Below, piece by piece: positions 27,013 through 37,600 of a stretch of 62,473 nucleotides of DNA. The stretch is from DATJFH01 sp035495815 (GTDB taxonomy: Bacteria; Acidobacteriota; Terriglobia; Bryobacterales; Bryobacteraceae). How positions within the stretch are numbered: the first letter of the stretch is position 1; each line of letters starts with the position of its first letter. The notes under the pieces were generated by a model. It saw nothing but the letters and a program-made list of their open reading frames with translations. It was not told where the DNA came from and searched no databases. The stretch covers positions 1 to 62,473 of the forward strand of contig DATJFH010000046.1 of the NCBI GenBank assembly GCA_035495815.1, in the 5' to 3' direction. A program made the translations under genes and the position numbers.

Positions 27013-29196
27013 ATGACAAAAGTGGCCCGGCTTGCAAAATTCGCTGCAATCCTTTTAGCGGCAACCAGTCTGACCGCCTGGGTGGACAAGGACGCCGCCT
27101 CGGTACTGGCCCGCCGTAACTGGTGGGCGTTCCAGAAACCTGCGCGTCCTCCCGTCCCGCATGGCGGGGCCTGGGCGCGCACCCCGATCGACGCTTTCAT
27201 CCTCGAGGGCCTGCAATCGAAAAAATTGTCTCCGTCGGCGCCTCTGGACCGCCAAAAGCTCCTGCGCCGCGTGACTTACGATTTGACAGGGCTCCCACCC
27301 ACGCCCGGGGAGGTGGATCTGTTCCTCCGTGATCGAGGGCCGGACGCGTATGAAAAAGTAGTGGACCGTCTGCTCGCCTCGCCGCACTATGGCGAGCGCT
27401 GGGCTTTGCGCTGGCTGGACCTGGTCCGCTATGCCGATACGAATGGTTATGAACTGGACGCGGAGCGGCCGCACGCCTGGCGCTACCGAGACTATGTCGT
27501 CGCCGCCTTCAACCAGGACAAACCCTACGACCGCTTCATTCGCGAGCAGATCGCCGGCGACGAGCTCTATCCAGGCAATCAGGAAGCTCTCATCGCCACC
27601 GGCTTCCACCGCTGCGGCCCGATTCACCTGGTCGGCGGCAATCAGGATCCCGAGGTGACGCGCCAGGAAGTGCTGACCGAGATGACGTCTTCCATCGGGT
27701 CGGTCTTTCTCGGCCTGACGGTAGGCTGCGCGCGATGCCACAACCACAAGTTCGATCCGATTCTGCAGTCGGATTACTACCGGCTGCAGGCCGTCTTCGC
27801 CGCCACTGAAGGAAAGGACGTCGAGATCTACACGCCGGAACAAAAAGCAGCGTTCGATAAGGAGGTCAGGGACTACGAAGCGCGTTTGAAGCCCATCAAA
27901 GACGCATTGGAGCGCATTGACAAGCCTGCTCGCGAGCGTCTCATAGAAGGTGCAAAGCAGAAGCTGGAGCCCAGTCTTCGGGAAGCGCTGCAGATACCCA
28001 AGGCGGAGCGCAACACGGTACAGGCAGAGCTGGCAAAAAATGCGGAAGCGCAGATCAAGCCTCTGTGGAACGAGGTCGTCGATGCCCTGAGCCCGGAAGA
28101 CCTGGCACGCCGCCGGGAGCTGCGGGTAAAGCTGCACGAGATCGAGAAGACGAAGCCCGCGCCGCTGCCGGCCGCCTATGCCGTCGCCGATATGGAGAAG
28201 GCGGCCCCTCCGACATTCATCCTTAAAGTAGGCGATCCGAAGAACAAGCTCGGGCAGGTGGAGCCGGGTGTTCCGCTGGCGCTCGATCCTTTGGCGCCGA
28301 ATGGGACAACGCCCGTTCCGGTGCAGGCTGCAGGCAGGCGGGCGGCGCTCGCCAACTGGCTTGCGTCGGTCGAGAATCCGCTGGCGGCGCGCGTGATGGT
28401 CAACCGGATCTGGCAGTTTCGCATGGGTGAAGGCCTGGTGCGGACTCCCAATGATTTCGGTGTGCTCGGCGAGCGTTCCGCGCAGCATCAGAAGCTGCTC
28501 GACTGGCTGGCGGTGGAGTTCATGGAGCGAGGCTGGTCGGTCAAGGCCATGGACCGCCTGATCGTGCTGTCGTCGGTGTACCGTCAGGCCGCCGCGGAGG
28601 ACAAGGCGAAATCGGCGATTGATCCCGACAACCGCTACTTCTGGCGGATGAATCGCAAGCGCATGGAGGCGGAGATACTGCGCGACAGCGTGCTGGCCGT
28701 GGCCGGGAGTCTGAATCCGCGCCTAGGCGGGCGGCCCGTCCGCGTTCCGATCGAGCCGGAGGTCTACGACCTCATCTTCACCGAGGGCGAGCGTGATGGA
28801 TTGTGGCCGGTGGCGCCGGAGTCCGAGCAGGGACGCCGCAGCCTGTATCTTCTGAACAAGCGCAGCGTGCGCCTGCCGATGATGATGGCGTTCGATCAGC
28901 CGGACACGATGACCTCCTGTCCGGTGCGTCCGACCAGCACTCACGCGCTGCAGGCTTTAACGCTCTTCAACAGCGATTTCATGCAGCAGCAGTCGGCGCG
29001 TCTGGCGTCGCGGCTCGAGCGGGAGTGCGGGGGGTCGCGGGATTGCGAACTGCAGAGAGCGTACAAGCTGGCGCTGGCCAGGCCGCCGCAGCCGGCCGAA
29101 GTCGCCATGGCAAAACGTTTTTTTAGAGCGGGAGGAGAGCTGGCCGATTTCTGCCTGGCTCTGATGAATCGCAATGAATTCGTTTACATCCCGTGA
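27013..29196 (+). CDS. DUF1549/DUF1553 protein with CxxCH motif (PSD1-type)
   Basis: 727 residues from the ATG at 27013, with a signal-like start (KFAAILLAATSLTAWV). DUF1549 features: PIDAFILEGLQSKKLSPS, LLRRVTYDLTGLPPT, LASPHYGERWALRWLDLVRYADTNG, then QEVLTEMTSSIGSVFLGLTVGCARCHNHKFDPI. The CARCH is a c-heme-like CxxCH, conserved in this family. A middle helical region rich in Lys/Glu/Ala follows (about 280-420). DUF1553 features: RRAALANWLASVENPLAARVMVNRIWQ and MNRKRMEAEILRDSVLAVAG, then TMTSCPVRPTSTHALQALTLFNSDF. The function is unknown; the family is abundant in Planctomycetota, Verrucomicrobiota and Solibacter relatives. It overlaps the DUF1501 gene by 23 bases. Confidence 0.9.
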   Translation: MTKVARLAKFAAILLAATSLTAWVDKDAASVLARRNWWAFQKPARPPVPHGGAWARTPIDAFILEGLQSKKLSPSAPLDRQKLLRRVTYDLTGLPPTPGEVDLFLRDRGPDAYEKVVDRLLASPHYGERWALRWLDLVRYADTNGYELDAERPHAWRYRDYVVAAFNQDKPYDRFIREQIAGDELYPGNQEALIATGFHRCGPIHLVGGNQDPEVTRQEVLTEMTSSIGSVFLGLTVGCARCHNHKFDPILQSDYYRLQAVFAATEGKDVEIYTPEQKAAFDKEVRDYEARLKPIKDALERIDKPARERLIEGAKQKLEPSLREALQIPKAERNTVQAELAKNAEAQIKPLWNEVVDALSPEDLARRRELRVKLHEIEKTKPAPLPAAYAVADMEKAAPPTFILKVGDPKNKLGQVEPGVPLALDPLAPNGTTPVPVQAAGRRAALANWLASVENPLAARVMVNRIWQFRMGEGLVRTPNDFGVLGERSAQHQKLLDWLAVEFMERGWSVKAMDRLIVLSSVYRQAAAEDKAKSAIDPDNRYFWRMNRKRMEAEILRDSVLAVAGSLNPRLGGRPVRVPIEPEVYDLIFTEGERDGLWPVAPESEQGRRSLYLLNKRSVRLPMMMAFDQPDTMTSCPVRPTSTHALQALTLFNSDFMQQQSARLASRLERECGGSRDCELQRAYKLALARPPQPAEVAMAKRFFRAGGELADFCLALMNRNEFVYIP

Positions 29197-30610
29197 GCAC
29201 ATCCGGCCCGCTTTGACGCGGCGGGATATCCTGGCGCGGGCGGGGCACGGATTCGGCGCCATCGCGCTGGGTTCGCTGCTTGGGAGCCCGGCGCACGCCG
29301 CGACGCGCGTCAATCCGCTGGCCGCCAAAGCGCCCCATTTCGCCCCCAAAGCCAAGTCCGTGATTTTCATGTTCATGGTGGGAGGTCCCAGCCACATCGA
29401 TACGTTCGACCCCAAGCCTGCCTTGAAGAAATTTGAAGGAAGCAAACTGCCGGAGAGTTACGGCACGGTTGCGAGCCAGTTCACCAAGGGCGATACTCCT
29501 CTGCTCTCCTCGCCATGGAGGTTCTCGCGGCACGGGCAGTGCGGTATGGAAGTCTCGACGCTCTACCCGAAGCTGGCGGAATGCGTGGATGACATCTGCT
29601 TCGTGCGATCGTTCTACACGGAGTCCGTGGTGCACGCGCCGGCGATGTACCAGGTGCACACAGGCCGTATCCTGATGGGCTACCCGAGCATGGGCTCCTG
29701 GGTGACGTACGGGTTGGGGAGCGAGAGCGAGAATCTGCCGGCGTACGTGGTGATGCCGCAGCCGGAGGGAACACCCGAGGGCGGCGCGCCGTGCTGGGGC
29801 GCGGGATTCCTGCCGGCGGTGAACCAGGGCACGGTCTTCCGGGCGGGACCGAATCCGATTCTGAACCTCAAGCCGCCAGCCGGCATGACTCCGCGAAGGC
29901 AGAGGGCGGCGCTGGAATTGCTTCAGAAGATGAACGGCCTGGATACGCTCGAGTCCGATACCGAGATGTCCGCGCGGATCAGCTCCTACGAGCTGGCGTT
30001 CCGGATGCAAAGCCATGCGCCGGAGGCGGTGGACCTGGCCCGTGAAACCGAGCCGACCCGACGGATGTACGGGCTCGATCAGAAGCATACGGCGGATTTC
30101 GGCGCCCGCTGCCTGCTGGCGCGCCGGCTGGTGGAGCGCGGCGTGCGCTTCGTGCAGCTCTATTCCGGAGGCGGTCCGATCGTCATGCAGTGGGATGCGC
30201 ACAAAGACCTGGTGTCCAACCACGAGAAGATGTGCGGCCATACCGACCAGCCGATTGCGGCGCTCCTGAAGGACCTGAAGCAGCGCGGGCTGCTGGATTC
30301 GACCCTGGTGATCTGGGGCAGCGAGTTCGGCCGGCTGCCGATGTCACAGGGCGGGAACGGCCGGGACCACAACCCGCACGGCTTCACGATGTGGTTCGCC
30401 GGAGGCGGCTCGAAGGGGGGCATGGTAGTCGGGGAGACTGACGAACTGGGCCTGCGGGCTGTCGGCGATCGCTATCACATGCGCGATTTTCACGCGACGA
30501 TTCTGCACCTGCTCGGGATGGATCAGAACAGGCTGTGGTTCCTCCACAACGGGAGGCACGAGAAGCTGACCGATTTCGGCGGGAAAGTCATCGAGAAGGT
30601 GTTGGCGTAA
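29174..30610 (+). CDS. DUF1501 protein (alkaline phosphatase/sulfatase-like), Tat-exported
   Basis: 478 residues with a twin-arginine leader (LTRRDILARAGHGFGAIALGS). Core: KSVIFMFMVGGPSHIDTFDPKP supplies the metal-site Asp region, and the C-terminal half has STLVIWGSEFGRLPMSQGGNGRDHNPHG, where acidic residues and His of the family cluster. DUF1501 is related to alkaline phosphatase superfamily enzymes. It nearly always travels with DUF1549/DUF1553 proteins, as here: the two genes overlap by 23 bases, so translation is coupled. A function in envelope macromolecule turnover is only inferred. It ends inside the end of the convergent GxxExxY gene (30588-30610 overlap). Confidence 0.93.
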   Translation: MNSFTSREHIRPALTRRDILARAGHGFGAIALGSLLGSPAHAATRVNPLAAKAPHFAPKAKSVIFMFMVGGPSHIDTFDPKPALKKFEGSKLPESYGTVASQFTKGDTPLLSSPWRFSRHGQCGMEVSTLYPKLAECVDDICFVRSFYTESVVHAPAMYQVHTGRILMGYPSMGSWVTYGLGSESENLPAYVVMPQPEGTPEGGAPCWGAGFLPAVNQGTVFRAGPNPILNLKPPAGMTPRRQRAALELLQKMNGLDTLESDTEMSARISSYELAFRMQSHAPEAVDLARETEPTRRMYGLDQKHTADFGARCLLARRLVERGVRFVQLYSGGGPIVMQWDAHKDLVSNHEKMCGHTDQPIAALLKDLKQRGLLDSTLVIWGSEFGRLPMSQGGNGRDHNPHGFTMWFAGGGSKGGMVVGETDELGLRAVGDRYHMRDFHATILHLLGMDQNRLWFLHNGRHEKLTDFGGKVIEKVLA

Positions 30611-30989
30611 GCCGAGACCAGGCGATACGCTTCCATTCCACCGTCGGCTTCTGAAAATTGACCAGCAGGCAAAGGGTCTTGCCGGAGGCCCGAAGATAAT
30701 TCAGGCACTGGGCCAGGTGCTCGTTCCCGAGATGATCGGCGCATTTTATTTCAACCACAACCGTATCCTCGACGAGGATATCGCTGATGTATTCCCCGAC
30801 GCACTCGCCCTTGTACATGACACGCATCGAAGCTTGAGAGACTGCGGCGATGCCGCGAAGCCTTAGCTCCCGCAACAAAGCGCGCTCATAAACTTTTTCC
30901 AGGAAGCCGGCGCCAAGAGTGTTGGATACTTCGAAGACAGCGCCCAAAATCCGACCCGTCAAGGCAGCTTGGTTTTCATCTGCGTTCAT
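30588..30989 (-). CDS. GxxExxY protein
   Basis: 133 residues. It carries the motif GAGFLEKVYERALLREL, the G-x-x-E-x-x-Y signature, then YKGECVGEYISDILVEDTVVVEIKCAD and LAQCLNYLRASGKTLCLLVNF; the PD-(D/E)xK-like D-I-x(n)-V-E-I-K pattern suggests a nuclease fold, though activity is unproven. The ATG at 30989 is part of a repeat: MNADE is encoded by ATGAACGCAGATGAA, the repeated unit of the flanking inverted repeat. The unit ATG one repeat upstream (30999) is in a different frame and terminates after seven codons, so 30989 is the only workable start. Its end overlaps the convergent DUF1501 gene by 23 bases. It is often found at many copies in genomes of this group. Confidence 0.85.
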   Translation of the reverse strand: MNADENQAALTGRILGAVFEVSNTLGAGFLEKVYERALLRELRLRGIAAVSQASMRVMYKGECVGEYISDILVEDTVVVEIKCADHLGNEHLAQCLNYLRASGKTLCLLVNFQKPTVEWKRIAWSRLTPTPSR

Positions 30990-31083
30990 CTGCGTTCATC
31001 TCTGCGGCCAATTTTTTTGGTGTCACGGCAGGGCGGAAAATCTCAAAAAACCTTGCCGCAGATGAACGCAGATGAACGCAGAT
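30978..31083. repeat. Inverted repeat of 10-bp units (GATGAACGCA) flanking the GxxExxY 5' end
   Basis: Left arm 30978-31008 and right arm 31055-31083 are inverse copies, differing by a 2-base insertion in the left arm. On the minus strand the left arm reads GCCGCAGAGATGAACGC followed by AGATGAACGC repeats; the right arm on the plus strand reads GCCGCAGATGAACGC followed by the same units. The 46-base loop contains T- and A-rich tracts. This region of 110 bases separates GxxExxY from etfA (31099). The arrangement suggests a dispersed genomic repeat rather than a terminator. Confidence 0.8.
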
Positions 31084-31098
31084 TAAGAAAACAAAGTT

Positions 31099-32072
<974 letters not shown>

Positions 32073-32076
<4 letters not shown>

Positions 32077-32843
32077 AGGACCCGCGCCTCGAATTTCAGC
32101 TTCTCCACTAGTTTCGCCGCTGCCTCCTTGGGGTTCCCTTCGAAGATCTGAGCCTGTTTGGCGCGCTCCGGGACATAGATGCGAGCCATCTCGATGGTTG
32201 CGCCCGCGGCTCCTCCGAGGTCGGCCGCGGTGAGCCGCTTGATCTCCTTCGTCTTCGCCTTCTTGATTCCCATCAGGGTGGCGTATCGCAGCTTACTGAT
32301 GCCGGATTGAATCGTCAGCAACGCGGGCAGAGGCATCTCGACGTGCTGGAACCAGCCGTCCTCCAGTTCGCGCTTCACGCGGATCGACTCGCCCTGCGCT
32401 TCCACCTGCATGATGATGGTGGCGTGCGGCAGGCCGAGCAACTCGGCCAGGATCACGCCGGTCTGGCCGTATCCGAGATCGTCCGACTGCAAACCGGTGA
32501 GGATCAAATCCGGCTTCTCGGCTCCGGCAGCGACCGCCATCAGCCGAGCGACCGCCAGTGGATCGAGCGCGCGGAGGTTCTCTTCCTCGATGTGGATCGC
32601 CCGGTCGGCCCCCTTCGCCAGGGCTTCCCGAATGGTCTGAGCCGCGCGGGCAGGACCGGCGCAGAGAGCGACTACTTCACCGCCGTTCTTCTCCTTGAGC
32701 TGCAGCGCCGCTTCCAGCGCGTATGCGTCGGGCTCGTTGATTTCGAAGGTGAGATCGTCTTCCTGAATCCAGTTTCCCGAACTTTGGATGCGCAGCAGCG
32801 AGTCCCGCGCCGGAGCCTGCTTGATCGAAACGATGATTTTCAC
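32073..32843 (-). CDS. etfB: Electron transfer flavoprotein beta subunit
   Basis: 256 residues, the family's length. Typical features: MKIIVSIKQAPA at the start, EINEPDAYALEAALQL (AMP-binding region), LAKGADRAIHIEEE, DLILTGLQSDDLGYGQTG, and LMGIKKAKTKEIKRL near the C-terminus. It lies 3 bases after fabF and overlaps etfA by 4 bases, so acpP, fabF, etfB and etfA form one leftward unit. Confidence 0.96.
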
Positions 32844-32846
32844 GGA

Positions 32847-34088
32847 TTACTCCGAGTACTTCTTGAAGATCAGCGCGCCGTTGGTTCCGCCGAATCCGAA
32901 AGAGTTGGAAAGCGCCAGATCGATCTTCATCGGACGGGCCTTGTTCGGTGTGTAATCCAGATCGCACTCCGGATCGGGCGTTTCGTAATTCATCGTCGGC
33001 GGGGCGACCTGGTCGCGGATCGCCAGAACCGTGATGCCCGCTTCCAAGCCTCCGGCTCCGCCCAGCAGATGGCCGGTCATGGATTTTGTTGAGCTGACGG
33101 CCATCTTGTAAGCATGCTCGCCGAAGCAGCGCTTGAGCGCGATCGTCTCCGCGCGGTCGCCGAGCTCGGTTGACGTGCCGTGGGCGTTCACGTAGTCGAT
33201 GTCCTGCGGTTGGAGGCGGGCGTCGCCGATGGCGTTGCGCATCACGCGATAGGCGCCGTCCCCGTCATCCGGCGGTGAAGTAATGTGATGAGCGTCGCTG
33301 CTCATCCCGTAGCCGACCATCTCGGCGATGATTTTCGCTCCTCTCCGCCGGGCAGTTTCCAGCTCTTCCAAAATCAGCACGCCGGCGCCCTCGCCCACCA
33401 CGAAGCCGTCGCGGTTCTTGTCCCACGGACGGGATGCGTGCTCCGGGTCGTCATTCCGGGTGGACAGGGCCCGCATGGCCGCGAATCCGCCGACGCCCAT
33501 GGGTGTAATGCACGATTCGGCGCCGCCGCAAATCATCGATTCCGCGTAGCCGTGCTGGATTAGCCGGAATGAATCGCCGATCGCGTGCGCGCCCGTGGTA
33601 CAGGCCGTCGCCGTGGCCGAATTCGGCCCTTTGGCCCCTGTGCGGATCGAGACGTATCCCGACGCCAGATTGACAATACTGGCGGAAATGAAAAAAGGCG
33701 AGATGCGCCGGGGACCGTGCTCGAGGTAAGTCTTGTGCTCTCGCTCGATGACGTCGAATCCGCCGATGCCGCTTCCGACGTAAACCCCGGTGCGCTCCTC
33801 CTCCCCAGGGCGCACCTTGAACCCGGAAGAGGCGATGGCGCATTCACTCGCGGCGATAGCGAACTGAATGAACCGGCCCATCTTCTTGATTTCTTTCTTT
33901 TCGATATAGACGCCTGGGTCGAATCCCTTGACCTCGCCGGCGATCTGGCAGGCGAACGGCGCCGGATCGAATGACTGAATCCGGGCAATTCCCGAGCGTC
34001 CCGCGAGTAGCGCCGCCCAGGTCTCCTCCGAACCGATCGCCAGCGGCGACACCAAGCCAACCCCTGTAACCACAACCCTGCGTGCCAA
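32847..34088 (-). CDS. fabF: 3-oxoacyl-[acyl-carrier-protein] synthase II
   Basis: 413 residues, the typical length. Active-site residues fall on the family's numbering: Cys163 in TATACTTGAH, His303 in NAHGTST and His340 in SMTGHLLGGAG. The final NSFGFGGTNG also fits. It elongates acyl-ACP in type II fatty acid synthesis. It follows acpP (42-base gap) and precedes etfB by 3 bases. Confidence 0.97.
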   Translation of the reverse strand: MARRVVVTGVGLVSPLAIGSEETWAALLAGRSGIARIQSFDPAPFACQIAGEVKGFDPGVYIEKKEIKKMGRFIQFAIAASECAIASSGFKVRPGEEERTGVYVGSGIGGFDVIEREHKTYLEHGPRRISPFFISASIVNLASGYVSIRTGAKGPNSATATACTTGAHAIGDSFRLIQHGYAESMICGGAESCITPMGVGGFAAMRALSTRNDDPEHASRPWDKNRDGFVVGEGAGVLILEELETARRRGAKIIAEMVGYGMSSDAHHITSPPDDGDGAYRVMRNAIGDARLQPQDIDYVNAHGTSTELGDRAETIALKRCFGEHAYKMAVSSTKSMTGHLLGGAGGLEAGITVLAIRDQVAPPTMNYETPDPECDLDYTPNKARPMKIDLALSNSFGFGGTNGALIFKKYSE

Positions 34089-34130
34089 GAACCCTCTCTC
34101 TTCTGATATTTAATCTTGATTCGTCCGATG

Positions 34131-34370
34131 CTACTTCTTGGACGTTTTGGCTTCTATGTAGTCGATTGCGTCCTTGACGGTGGCGATCTTTTCAGCGTCC
34201 TCGTCGGGGATTTCCAGCTCGAATGCTTCTTCAAACGCCATGACCAGCTCGACGATATCGAGCGAATCGGCGCCCAGGTCGTCGACGAACGAGGCTGTGT
34301 TGTCCACCTGATTCTCGTCGACGCCCAACTGTTCCACGATAATCTGCTTCACCTTCTGCTCAACTGCCAT
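34131..34370 (-). CDS. acpP: Acyl carrier protein
   Basis: 79 residues from the ATG at 34370, preceded by an excellent AGGAGGA site; a longer frame from 34400 lacks one. The 4'-phosphopantetheine Ser36 lies in LGADSLDIVEL, and the protein is acidic throughout, typical of ACP. It delivers acyl intermediates in fatty acid synthesis and is followed by fabF, the usual partner. It reads left from a promoter at 34403-34431. Confidence 0.97.
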   Translation of the reverse strand: MAVEQKVKQIIVEQLGVDENQVDNTASFVDDLGADSLDIVELVMAFEEAFELEIPDEDAEKIATVKDAIDYIEAKTSKK

Positions 34371-34402
34371 GCTTCCTCCTGGATGGGGGTACGAAATCAT
34401 TG

Positions 34403-34431
34403 ATTCTAGCGATGTGGCCGGGTTTTAGCAA
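34403..34431 (-). promoter_or_regulatory. Sigma-70 type promoter of the acpP operon
   Basis: On the minus strand TTGCTA (34426-34431, 4/6) and TAGAAT (34403-34408, 5/6) have a 17-base spacer. The start would be near 34396, giving a leader of about 26 bases with the AGGAGGA site. The rest of the intergenic space to 34614 shows nothing else. Confidence 0.6.
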
Positions 34432-34614
34432 CCGCATGGGAAGGTGGGCGACCCGATGGCGCTGCGCAACAGGAAGAGTTATCACGGCCGCGAGAATCCC
34501 GGGAACAAGTATCCGCACGCGCGGACCGGCGCCCCGCGGGATTCTGACCGTGCCGAGGGCGGCTGGCTCACCAGGCGAAAGCGGATTCATCGGGCCAAGG
34601 ACTGGCCCATTCCG

Positions 34615-37600
34615 TCAATTTACCGGAGCCGCGGCTGCTTTCCGGGCGATCAAACCGAATCCTCTCCCCGTGGCCTCACCGCGGAGCGTCCCCAGACGGG
34701 CACGGCCTTTTGCCGCCTGTCCGGACTGAATCTCGATCTCTCCGAGGGCCAGGCGGATTTCAAGCTGGTTGGGAACCAGACCGATCTGGCCGGCCTCCTG
34801 AAGAAGCGCTTCCAGGCTCCTGATCGCTTCGGCGTGACGTCCGTTCAGAGCCGCCACTCGAGCCAGGGCGGTCCCGGAGGCGATGCGCATGGGGCGGAAT
34901 TCCAGTTTTTCGAGAAGTTGAGACGCGCGCTGGGCGGCCTGCTCAGACTCAGGGATCTTTTTCCGTGCGGCCAGGTAGAAAGCCAGCCTGGCTTGCGCCC
35001 ATGCCTCCCAGTGCCTGGCCCTCTGCGCGCGAAAGCGGGTTACCGCCTGTCCCGCCATCATCTGGGAAAGCTCCGCAAAACCCATTTCAAAGTTCACCTC
35101 CGCGAGAGCCAGCCGGCTTTGCGCCTCCGAGGCCTTTTCTCCGATCTCTCCGCGGATGGCCAGCGCTTCCTCCTGCAGCGCTTTGGCGCCTTTGACGTCA
35201 CCCTCCGCCAAGGTCACCAGACCCGACTCCCATAGCGAGTAGGCGATACCGCGCTTATTGGCCATCTGGCGATGCAGTCCCAGGGATTCCTTCAGAGCGT
35301 TCTTCGCGCCGGCCAGGTCTCCCTGATCGAGCAGCAACTCGCCGAGACCCTGCAGCACGATCGCCAGCCCCGCCTCATCGCCGAGCTGGCGGCGGGTAGC
35401 CACCGATTCCAGGTAGGTGCTTTTCGCTGTCGCCAGGTCTCCCAGATTCCGCAAAGCCTCGCCGAGATTCGCCATGATACTGCCGGCCAAGCGGCGCGAG
35501 CCGGTATCGCGGGCAATCGTCAGCGCTTCGGTATACATCTCCTTCACTTCGCCGAGCGAACCCTGTTCCAGAAGAGTGTTCGCCAAGCCATTCAGCGTCA
35601 CCGCTACTTCCTGCCGCTCGCCGATCTCGCGCCGGATCGCCAGCGCCTCGCGGTAGAGTTTTTCGGCCTCGTCGAAATCGCCGCGCTGCTTCATGATGAC
35701 CGCGATATTGTGCAGAGAGGCGGCGATGCCCGTCCTGGTGCCGATCTGGCGGAAGGTATCGAGCGCCTGCTGATACAGTTTCAGGGCCGCTTCCAACTCC
35801 CCGCCTTGCATCTTCACGTCTCCCAGGCCGAGCAGCGCGCGCGCCATGCCGCGCTGGTGTCCCATTTCCTGGTAAATAGACCTCGATTCCTCCAGCCGCT
35901 GGATCGCCCGCTCGGTCTGCCCCAGCGCGGCCAGCGCTTCCCCCTCCTCATTCATGGCCCGGGCCACCATGATGCGCGAACCCTGCGCCCGTCCCTTGGC
36001 TGTGGCCCGCTCGGACGCCGCCAGCGCGCGCTTGTAGTCCGACACCGTCTTGGCCGCGATATTTTCTTCGAGGTCGATGCGCGCGTCATCCCGTTCCGGA
36101 GGCGGCAGGCGGCGCAACTCGTCCAGCGTCCGCAGCGCGTCCTGGCCGCGGCCCATATGCCACTGGGCCGCGGCCAGCCGCACGCCATAATCGAGACTGT
36201 CGGGGAAAAATCCGAACAGGGCCTGATAAATACCGGCCGCCTTCTCCCAGGAATTGATCGTCTCGTAGTAGCGTCCTTCGACGAAAAGGCGGTTCTCACG
36301 GGAAAGATCTTTCGACAGGTCGAACGCCAGTTTGGCTTCTCTCTGACCGCCGGCGTCGTCGCCGAGCGAAGTCAGGGCCATGGCGAGCGCAGAGTGGGTC
36401 AGGGCGTGATTCGGATCGGCGGCGGCGGCCTTTTCCAAAAACTCCTTGGCCGCCACCGTATCGAAGACTCGCAGCCGTTGCACGCCTTCGGAATAGAGCC
36501 GCGCGGCGCTCGCGTTGGCCGGCGAGGCGGCGCGCGTGCGTTCGGCTTCAAGACCGGACAGACGCCCGATTCCCAACCGCTCCCGGATGCGCGCTCCGGC
36601 GCGGGCCACCAGCGCCGGCAGGTCGGATTCGCGGCCGGAATCGGTGGCCGTGACCAGCGTCTCCCCGGCCATTACATCCTGAAGGCGCACGTCCAGGCGA
36701 ATGCCGCTGTCGACGCCGCCGGTGGCCAGATAGGAGCCCACCACAACGTAATCGGCGCCCAGTTGCGTCCGGATCCGGGTAAGAGTGTCGCGGCCAAAGC
36801 TGTCTGTTTCAGCCAGCGAGAGGTCGATCCTTGCGCCGGCCACCCTTTCCCCGGCCACCGTGCGCAGCTGCTCGCCCGCCGCCAGCTCGGTTCCAAGCAT
36901 CTCGGTCAGCGCCGTGGAAAGCCAGGCCGCCTCCGGACGTCCCGAAAGGTTCTTGAATCCGACCACGGCGACTGAAGGCCGCGCTTTGACCTTGGACCCG
37001 CTCCGCGCGCCGGTCGTCTTCAACTCGTACGCCTGCCAGCCGACCACGCCGGCCACGGCCAGGGCCGAGATTCCCGCCAGGGCTCTCGCGCGATGCCGCC
37101 ATGCCAACTTGCGCCAGCGGTACCCGGCGGTTTCACTCCGCGCCTCCACGGGCAGGCCATCCAGATGACGTTTGATATCGTCGGCAAACGTTTCGGCGGA
37201 GGAATAGCGCCGCTGCGGTTCTTTCCGGATCGCCATGAGCACGATTGAATCGAGATCGCCTTCGAGCGACTGGCGAAGCTTCTTGCCCTGCTCTCCTTTG
37301 CCAGCCGCCGTGCTGGGACGGTCCGGATCGGTCTCGCAGATCAGATGCGCCATCTCGTGAGGCGCGCGGCCCTTCAGCTCGTACGGACGATGGTCGGTGA
37401 GCAGTTCGTAGAGCAGGACGCCCAGGGAATAAACGTCGCTGGCGGGTGTAATCGGCTGGCCCCGAACCTGCTCCGGACTGGCGTAGGCCGGCGTCATCAT
37501 GCGGAACGAGGTCTGCGTAATGGTCGGTTCAGCCGGCCCGCCTTCCTGATCCGGATGGAGAATCTTGGCGATTCCGAAATCGAGCAGCTTCGGCGTTCCC

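Noticed and set aside
35272..36975. Long plus-strand open frame antisense to Ser/Thr kinase copy 1
   Set aside because: It mirrors the TPR-coding strand and has no recognisable domain.
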